DNA from: DAOTXN01 sp034435435
GTDB lineage: Bacteria > Chloroflexota > Anaerolineae > S140-20
Direction of reading: 5' to 3'
NCBI GenBank assembly: GCA_034435435.1
Contig: DAOTXN010000062.1
Span: forward strand, 1 to 34,988
DNA: 34,988 nt
How positions within the stretch are numbered: position 1 is the stretch's first letter; every line of letters begins with the position of its first letter. The notes below the pieces were generated by a model. The model was not told the origin of the DNA, did not search any database, and worked only from the letters and a program-made list of their open reading frames with translations. Shown piece by piece: positions 31,050 through 34,988 of this stretch. The position numbers and the translations under genes were made by a program.

Positions 31050-31345
31050 TCAGCCGTATATTCGATGTTCGGCACGAGGCTGTCCGGCGTGAGCCACAGC
31101 GCCGTGACCGGATCATACCACCGCGCCCCGATTTTGTACAGACCGGTGGCGGGGTCGTAGATGGAACCGGTGTACAGCCGCAGCGTGACTGTGGCCGGGA
31201 TCGTGTTTTCCAGGATAGCGCCGTAGGCATCATACTGCGCCCGACCGACGACGGGTTGATCTTTGTCGGTGACTTTTGTGAGAACTCGCCCTGAGCTTGG
31301 CGAGGGGTTGCCCAGGTAGTCGTGGTGCAGGTAAAAGCACTGGGG
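31050..31345 (-). pseudogene. Truncated RHS core remnant (third core copy)
   Basis: The minus strand reads F-Y-L-H-H-D-Y-L-G-N, then YDAYGAILENTIPA, TGSIYDPATGLYKIGARWYDP and LWLTPDSLVPN. This is typical RHS core sequence, close to the copies at 33.0 and 34.8 kb. There is no start codon upstream. The similarity stops at about 31055 and the frame then runs antisense into the 3' end of the last Tad gene, ending at 30893. So the copy lost its own DPSG and tip. Confidence 0.8.
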
Positions 31346-31369
31346 CCACTGACTGCCAGTGGCCCCAGT
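31339..31369 (-). terminator. Hairpin terminator after the SUMF1-like gene
   Basis: Perfect 13-bp stem (ACTGGGGCCACTG with CAGTGGCCCCAGT) and 5-base loop, followed on the minus strand by GCTTTT. It lies about 40 bases beyond the stop at 31411 and just before the RHS remnant. Confidence 0.55.
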
Positions 31370-31410
31370 AACTCAAACGGCGACACAAGCGTACAGGTCG
31401 CCATGCTCGA

Positions 31411-32253
31411 CTACTTAAAGCCTGCCCACACCTGCCGCTGCCACTTATCCAGTACTGGTCGGAAGCCTATATAGAAACCGCCAACCTTGTCATGAGGCAA
31501 AGGTGTCATGCTGGTGACCCGGTGGTCGAACCACGGTTGGGGAGAGTCGAATTTGACCGGCCAGGCCCGGATGATCGGACCATCCCAATCGACCCCGGTC
31601 AGATCGGTTACGTTGGTGGTAATCTCGCCCACGTTACCCACCATATCCCATACTCCGTAGGGGCTGACACCGCCGGGAAAAGTGTCCACTGACGTCATCC
31701 AGGTACCGCTTACGTGGCCTGGTGTGTTAACATTGCGCTCCCAGTTGCAGCGAGTGGGGTCCCACTCGTTTCCCCAGGGATAGAGCCGTCCATCCGTGCC
31801 TCGGGCGGCCTTTTCCCACTCCGCCGCGTTTGGTAGTCGTGCGCCAATCACTTGGCAGAACAACTCAGCCATTCGCCAATCAGCACTGATGGGAAGTTTT
31901 CTATGTTCTGCGGAGAAACCTCTCCAAAACGCGAACTCTTCTTCCAACCCGTTTTGCTTTACGAGAGAACTAGTTGCAAACACACTAGCTTGTTCTTCGG
32001 TGATGGGGAAACGAGCGACGTAGAACGTGTCGAGATAGACTAGCCGCTGAGGTATCTCGTGTCGCAGCCAAAAGTCAGGCAAAAGGCTGCGATCTTGGAT
32101 TCCCCATCTCTTCTTTAACTGTCTCCTTATCCACCCCTCTATGGGTCCCTGTTTGTCTTGCGCCATCCGGGCGCGAAAGCGGGCCGCTTGTTCCTCCGAG
32201 AGTCCCATCAGGAACTCCCCCACCGGAATCTCTACCCAATCAATCTCGATCAT
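31411..32253 (-). CDS. FGE-sulfatase (SUMF1) domain protein, partner of the upstream RHS tip
   Basis: 280 residues from ATG 32253 (AGGGA eight bases upstream); ATG 32268 would add five. SUMF1-fold landmarks: IPVGEFLMG at the start, YVARFPITEEQ, A-R-L-P-N-A-A-E-W-E-K-A-A-R-G, Y-P-W-G-N-E-W, S-P-Y-G-V-W-D-M-V-G-N-V-G-E and a final GFRPV. The usual G-N-V-W-E-W is changed to G-N-V-G-E-I, and the catalytic cysteines of true formylglycine-generating enzymes are not evident. It is probably a non-catalytic, binding version of the fold. It starts 4 to 19 bases after the RHS tip stop, so they are co-transcribed. A role as immunity or tip partner is inferred from position only. Confidence 0.8.
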   Translation of the reverse strand: MIEIDWVEIPVGEFLMGLSEEQAARFRARMAQDKQGPIEGWIRRQLKKRWGIQDRSLLPDFWLRHEIPQRLVYLDTFYVARFPITEEQASVFATSSLVKQNGLEEEFAFWRGFSAEHRKLPISADWRMAELFCQVIGARLPNAAEWEKAARGTDGRLYPWGNEWDPTRCNWERNVNTPGHVSGTWMTSVDTFPGGVSPYGVWDMVGNVGEITTNVTDLTGVDWDGPIIRAWPVKFDSPQPWFDHRVTSMTPLPHDKVGGFYIGFRPVLDKWQRQVWAGFK

Positions 32254-32272
32254 CTCTGTTTCCCTCATTCAC

Positions 32273-33205
32273 TCACGGCACTTGCCAGGGGAAGAAAGTA
32301 CGAGTAACTCCGCCGCCGGGGCCGGGCTCGAACAGCCAGCCTGGGGGCGCCTGGGTAGCCCAAGTCTTGTATTTGTTGTAATAGTCCAGTTCGGTGGCAT
32401 TAAAGACATTCAATATTCGGGTCTCAAGCTCTGAAGCGAGACGAGCATCCCTTCCGCCAGCTATCCACAGATCTACCTCCGGCCCACCGGTAGAGACACC
32501 TGTGTTGCGCCAGTCTGTTATCCCCAGCCAGTCTACGGCCACTTTTTCACCGTAAAGTTTGAAGGCCACGTAACGCCGAGCTTGGCCCAGCCGCGTTTCA
32601 GCTAGTCGGCCGACGATGTCGATCTCTGTCCCTGCATCCTCGGCAATACGACTCATTTCTGCCGCTTGTGCGGCACTGACACCACGATACCTGCCCGAGA
32701 GAATAATGCCTACCACAGGCCAGTTCCCATACTGCAGCACCGTGCCCCAGGCAGAAACCCACTGGCCAGCCCGCATCAATCCATAGGCCGAGATACCGAC
32801 CCGATTCAACCACACGGCAGCGCCGATCATATCCGTCCCCGCCAGGGTCATCCCATACCCCACCAGGCCCGGCAGCATATAGACGGTCAGGCCGGCCGAG
32901 GCGCCCCACAGGCTTGCCTCGGCAAAGCCGCCCACAGTCCATTGATTAGAGGGTGTGGTCAGAGCATATAACCCGGCCCCTCCAGCAGCTCCAATCGCTG
33001 CAAACAGTAGCAGCGGATTGTGTCCCGACGGGTCGCTGTAGTTGACCGGATTCTGATAATTGAACGCATACGGGTTCCACGCGCTGGGGTTGTTAACGTC
33101 CGGGACGATGGCGTCCGGCGTGAGCCACAGGCCGATGTCAGGATCATACCACCGCGCATCCTGGGCCTGTTCTAAACCCGTCGAAGGATATAACTCAGGC
33201 TGTCC
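32273..33205 (-). CDS. Orphan RHS core plus C-terminal tip (cassette 2)
   Basis: Open from a stop at 33206-33208. The start reads LYPSTGLEQAQDARWYDP, then DIGLWLTPDAIVPDVNNP and VNYSDPSGH (about 33023-33034). No ATG or GTG occurs before 32935 (GTG), so the core has no start of its own. After DPSG comes a hydrophobic pretoxin-like stretch (LLLFAAIGAAGGAGLYAL; GLTVYMLPGLVGYG), then about 130 residues: EIDIVGRLAE, RRYVAFKLYGEKVAVDWLG, G-P-E-V-D-L-W-I-A-G-G, ending FFPWQVP. The G-R and E-V-D-L spacing faintly recalls a nucleotidyltransferase or nuclease, but no family is assigned. This is the layout of a displaced RHS-CT cassette. Confidence 0.75.
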   Translation of the reverse strand, partial: GQPELYPSTGLEQAQDARWYDPDIGLWLTPDAIVPDVNNPSAWNPYAFNYQNPVNYSDPSGHNPLLLFAAIGAAGGAGLYALTTPSNQWTVGGFAEASLWGASAGLTVYMLPGLVGYGMTLAGTDMIGAAVWLNRVGISAYGLMRAGQWVSAWGTVLQYGNWPVVGIILSGRYRGVSAAQAAEMSRIAEDAGTEIDIVGRLAETRLGQARRYVAFKLYGEKVAVDWLGITDWRNTGVSTGGPEVDLWIAGGRDARLASELETRILNVFNATELDYYNKYKTWATQAPPGWLFEPGPGGGVTRTFFPWQVP

Positions 33206-33258
33206 TTAATCAGGGAATCCAGGCGGATTTGCAGGTTTGTGACAAGCCGTATCCTGAT

Positions 33259-33996
33259 TTACTTATCTGTGTTAACGATCGAGGTCGTGAATGAAACAAA
33301 GGGCAAATCAACGTTTAAACAATCACGAGAGTCATTGAGCTGCACCTCTCCTCCATAGCTTCGCACGATTTTTCGTGCCACGTCCATTCCTGTTCTGATC
33401 GATGGTGCACCTTCTAAGAGTGTCTGCGTGGCCTCTGCGGGAGATAAGTTGGTCAGTCTAGTCACACCTTCACCACAAATCGTGATAAGAATTCTTTTTT
33501 CTCTTGTACTGAGGTTAATCTGTAACTCTGCCTTTTTCGGCGTCAGAGCAACCAGGTTGCCAATTATGAGTTCTAAAGACCGACGCAACAACTCTTCATT
33601 AAAATTACACATTATGGAGGGGAATGGACCAGTGTCTATCTCCAAATGCAATTGGCAGTGTGACATGGAGGCTGAGAAAACACTGACAGTGCCTTTTAGC
33701 GCTGATTCCAGATTGACAAGAACAGGATGTTCATTCCGCTCAGAAGTATCTCGTAACGCTTGAATAATTCTAGATGCATCTTTCATCACAGGCGGAATGT
33801 TATCAACCTCCGCAAGGATAGCTTCGAGCCACTTTCTCTGGCTTGGACCGACATCCTTTTGCACAAGATCTTCACTCAAATCCAGTATCAGCGTCGCGTA
33901 GGATTTAATAGCTTGTATTTTTGCCAAAACCTCGTGAGATAACGTACTTAGCAGTGACTCGGTAAACGGGTCAATATACTCTCGCTTGTTAGGCAT
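33259..33996 (-). CDS. Soluble histidine-kinase-like protein with degenerate ATP site, partner of cassette 1
   Basis: 245 residues; GAGGTG six bases upstream of ATG. The N-terminus carries a DHp-like helix (L-S-T-L-S-H21-E-V-L-A-K-I-Q-A-I-K-S-Y-A) like that of histidine kinases. The C-terminal half resembles a GHKL ATPase (NEELLRRSLELIIGNLV N-box region, ITICGEGVTR in place of D-x-G-x-G, and M-D-V-A-R-K-I-V-R-S-Y-G-G near the end). The G1 aspartate is not present, so ATP use is doubtful. No sensor domain, membrane helix or response regulator was seen. DNA is clearly AT-richer than the Tad operon, suggesting transfer. It begins about 30 bases after the methyltransferase-like tip. Confidence 0.7.
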   Translation of the reverse strand: MPNKREYIDPFTESLLSTLSHEVLAKIQAIKSYATLILDLSEDLVQKDVGPSQRKWLEAILAEVDNIPPVMKDASRIIQALRDTSERNEHPVLVNLESALKGTVSVFSASMSHCQLHLEIDTGPFPSIMCNFNEELLRRSLELIIGNLVALTPKKAELQINLSTREKRILITICGEGVTRLTNLSPAEATQTLLEGAPSIRTGMDVARKIVRSYGGEVQLNDSRDCLNVDLPFVSFTTSIVNTDK

Positions 33997-34025
33997 CTTT
34001 GCACCTCACGGTTTCCAAGTGCTGT

Positions 34026-34988
34026 CTAGGGCATTCTGGAAGGCAGGTAAATTTCCCAAAAATCTCCTGTTAAATGGATTGACCACAGATCCAGGTTGCC
34101 TAAAAGGTTGTTGCCCGTTATCCCCCCAGTGGTTCTCCTGATTATCGCCTTTTGCCCCTGAAAAGACGAAACCATCTGCTGGTACGAGGAATACCTCATA
34201 ATATTCATTTCCGTGGCTATATAGACGCTACCTCCTGGCTTGGCAATACGCAGAGCCGGATCATGTATATCCTGAAGCACACTAGGGTGCGGAGCAATAG
34301 CTATGACTTCGTCAGCGAATCCTGTCGGGACTATAGAGGGTGAGAACATATCTCCCATTTTAAGCCAGGTATTAGGCGGTAGTTTTCCTCTTGACCGAAG
34401 CCCTTCCAAATAGCGAATAGCATCGGGATCAATATCCACTGCGCCAACTAGATGGCTTGGTCTCGACCGCGCAATGACCTCCAGATTTCGACTGAGCCCC
34501 GGACCCAGTTCCAGTGTGACCTTTCTGGCCTCTCGTATCTCATCGACTCGCTCTGCTGCCCGTGCTATTCCTACCGCTTCATCTCCCCATCCCAACCCAG
34601 TGACGCCTGGCAACAAATTGATGAAATCCAGGAACAGATCGAATCCAGTGCCCAAACCCGGTGCTCCGACAAAGCTGGCAAGGCTTGAGGCAAAGAAACC
34701 CACATCCAGCAGATCCCAGATGGGAAAATGCCCCGACGGGTCGCTGTAATTGACCGGGTTCTGATAATTGAACGCGTAGCCATTCCACGCAATGGGGTTG
34801 TTAACGTCCGGCACGATAGCGTCCGGAGTGAGCCACACGCCGATGTCAGGATCATACCACCGCGCGCCGATTTTGTACAGACCGGTGCTGGGGTCATAGA
34901 TTGAGCCGGTGTACAGCCGCGTGGTGATGGCAGCAGGAATCGTATTTTCGAGCAGCCGGCCAAAGGCATCGTAGTGGGGGGGGGGGGG
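34026..34988 (-). CDS. RHS protein C-terminus: core plus SAM-methyltransferase-like tip (cassette 1, 5' end off the right edge)
   Basis: The frame is open from the right edge to the stop at 34026. Core: YDAFGRLLENTIPAA, TGSIYDPSTGLYKIGARWYDP, GVWLTPDAIVPDVNNP and VNYSDPSGH (DPSG at 34732-34743). A hydrophobic pretoxin segment follows (GFDLFLDFINLLPGVTGLGWG). The tip has class I methyltransferase motifs: motif I T-L-E-L-G-P-G (near 34500-34520), V-G-A-V-D-I-D-P-D-A-I, a GDM segment, and late K-P-G-G-S-V-Y-I-A-T-E. Methylase-type tips exist in polymorphic toxin systems; the target is unknown. The main gene body lies outside the window. Confidence 0.8.
   Translation of the reverse strand, partial: PPPPHYDAFGRLLENTIPAAITTRLYTGSIYDPSTGLYKIGARWYDPDIGVWLTPDAIVPDVNNPIAWNGYAFNYQNPVNYSDPSGHFPIWDLLDVGFFASSLASFVGAPGLGTGFDLFLDFINLLPGVTGLGWGDEAVGIARAAERVDEIREARKVTLELGPGLSRNLEVIARSRPSHLVGAVDIDPDAIRYLEGLRSRGKLPPNTWLKMGDMFSPSIVPTGFADEVIAIAPHPSVLQDIHDPALRIAKPGGSVYIATEMNIMRYSSYQQMVSSFQGQKAIIRRTTGGITGNNLLGNLDLWSIHLTGDFWEIYLPSRMP
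34976..34988. other. Terminal poly-G run, probable assembly artefact
   Basis: Thirteen G in a row end the sequence, replacing bases that the homologous core at 31.2 kb reads as a normal RHS codon series. Poly-G tails arise in two-colour sequencing; the break lies in a repeated core. Confidence 0.7.

Overview
The window reads as high-GC DNA of a Chloroflexota-type bacterium (Anaerolineae-like). This is an inference from three things: a Tad/Flp pilus operon without a secretin gene, very large secreted RHS/PKD/Ig-type proteins, and short hairpin repeats between genes. I could not check taxonomy by search. No tRNA, rRNA, CRISPR array or insertion sequence was seen. The right end stops in a 13-base G run inside an RHS repeat and is probably a contig end.

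Layout. (1) 1-12970, minus strand: one uninterrupted reading frame of more than 4,300 codons, running off the left edge. It encodes a secreted SpvB/RHS-repeat protein with propeller-like, PKD, DNRLRE and DUF11 modules before the YD repeats, and a laminin-G-like plus FN3/Ig-like region after them. A good promoter lies at 13076-13103. (2) 13292-17762: a probable mobile or defence island. A minus-strand STAND (NB-ARC-like) ATPase with C-terminal membrane segments is divergent from a 50-residue acidic ORF and a large serine recombinase. The gap between them holds a 12/24-bp tandem repeat, a minus-strand promoter and three inverted repeats, one of which would hide the ribosome binding site of the small ORF. 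A strong hairpin follows the recombinase. (3) 17787-31031, plus strand: a long, tightly overlapping Tad pilus operon. It starts with a gene lacking its 5' end (LPETG tail) and several uncharacterised small genes. It continues with DUF192, prepilin peptidase, CpaB, TadZ, TadA, TadB, a small unknown, TadC, Flp-like pilin, two TadE-like and one TadG-like pseudopilin, a membrane protein and a secreted cysteine-rich protein. (4) 31032-34988, minus strand: three partial RHS-core repeats, two of them carrying different C-terminal tips. The first tip is a SAM-methyltransferase-like domain followed by a histidine-kinase-like gene. The second is an unknown tip followed at once by an FGE/SUMF1-fold gene. 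The third core is a truncated remnant abutting the Tad operon. This looks like an array of orphan RHS tip/partner cassettes.

How they may work together: the Tad genes would build a surface pilus with its own tip or wall-associated proteins. The RHS proteins are surface or exported polymorphic proteins, and the orphan cassettes would allow tip switching by recombination between core repeats. The recombinase/STAND island sits between the two systems, and its right-hand junction appears to have cut the first gene of the Tad operon.
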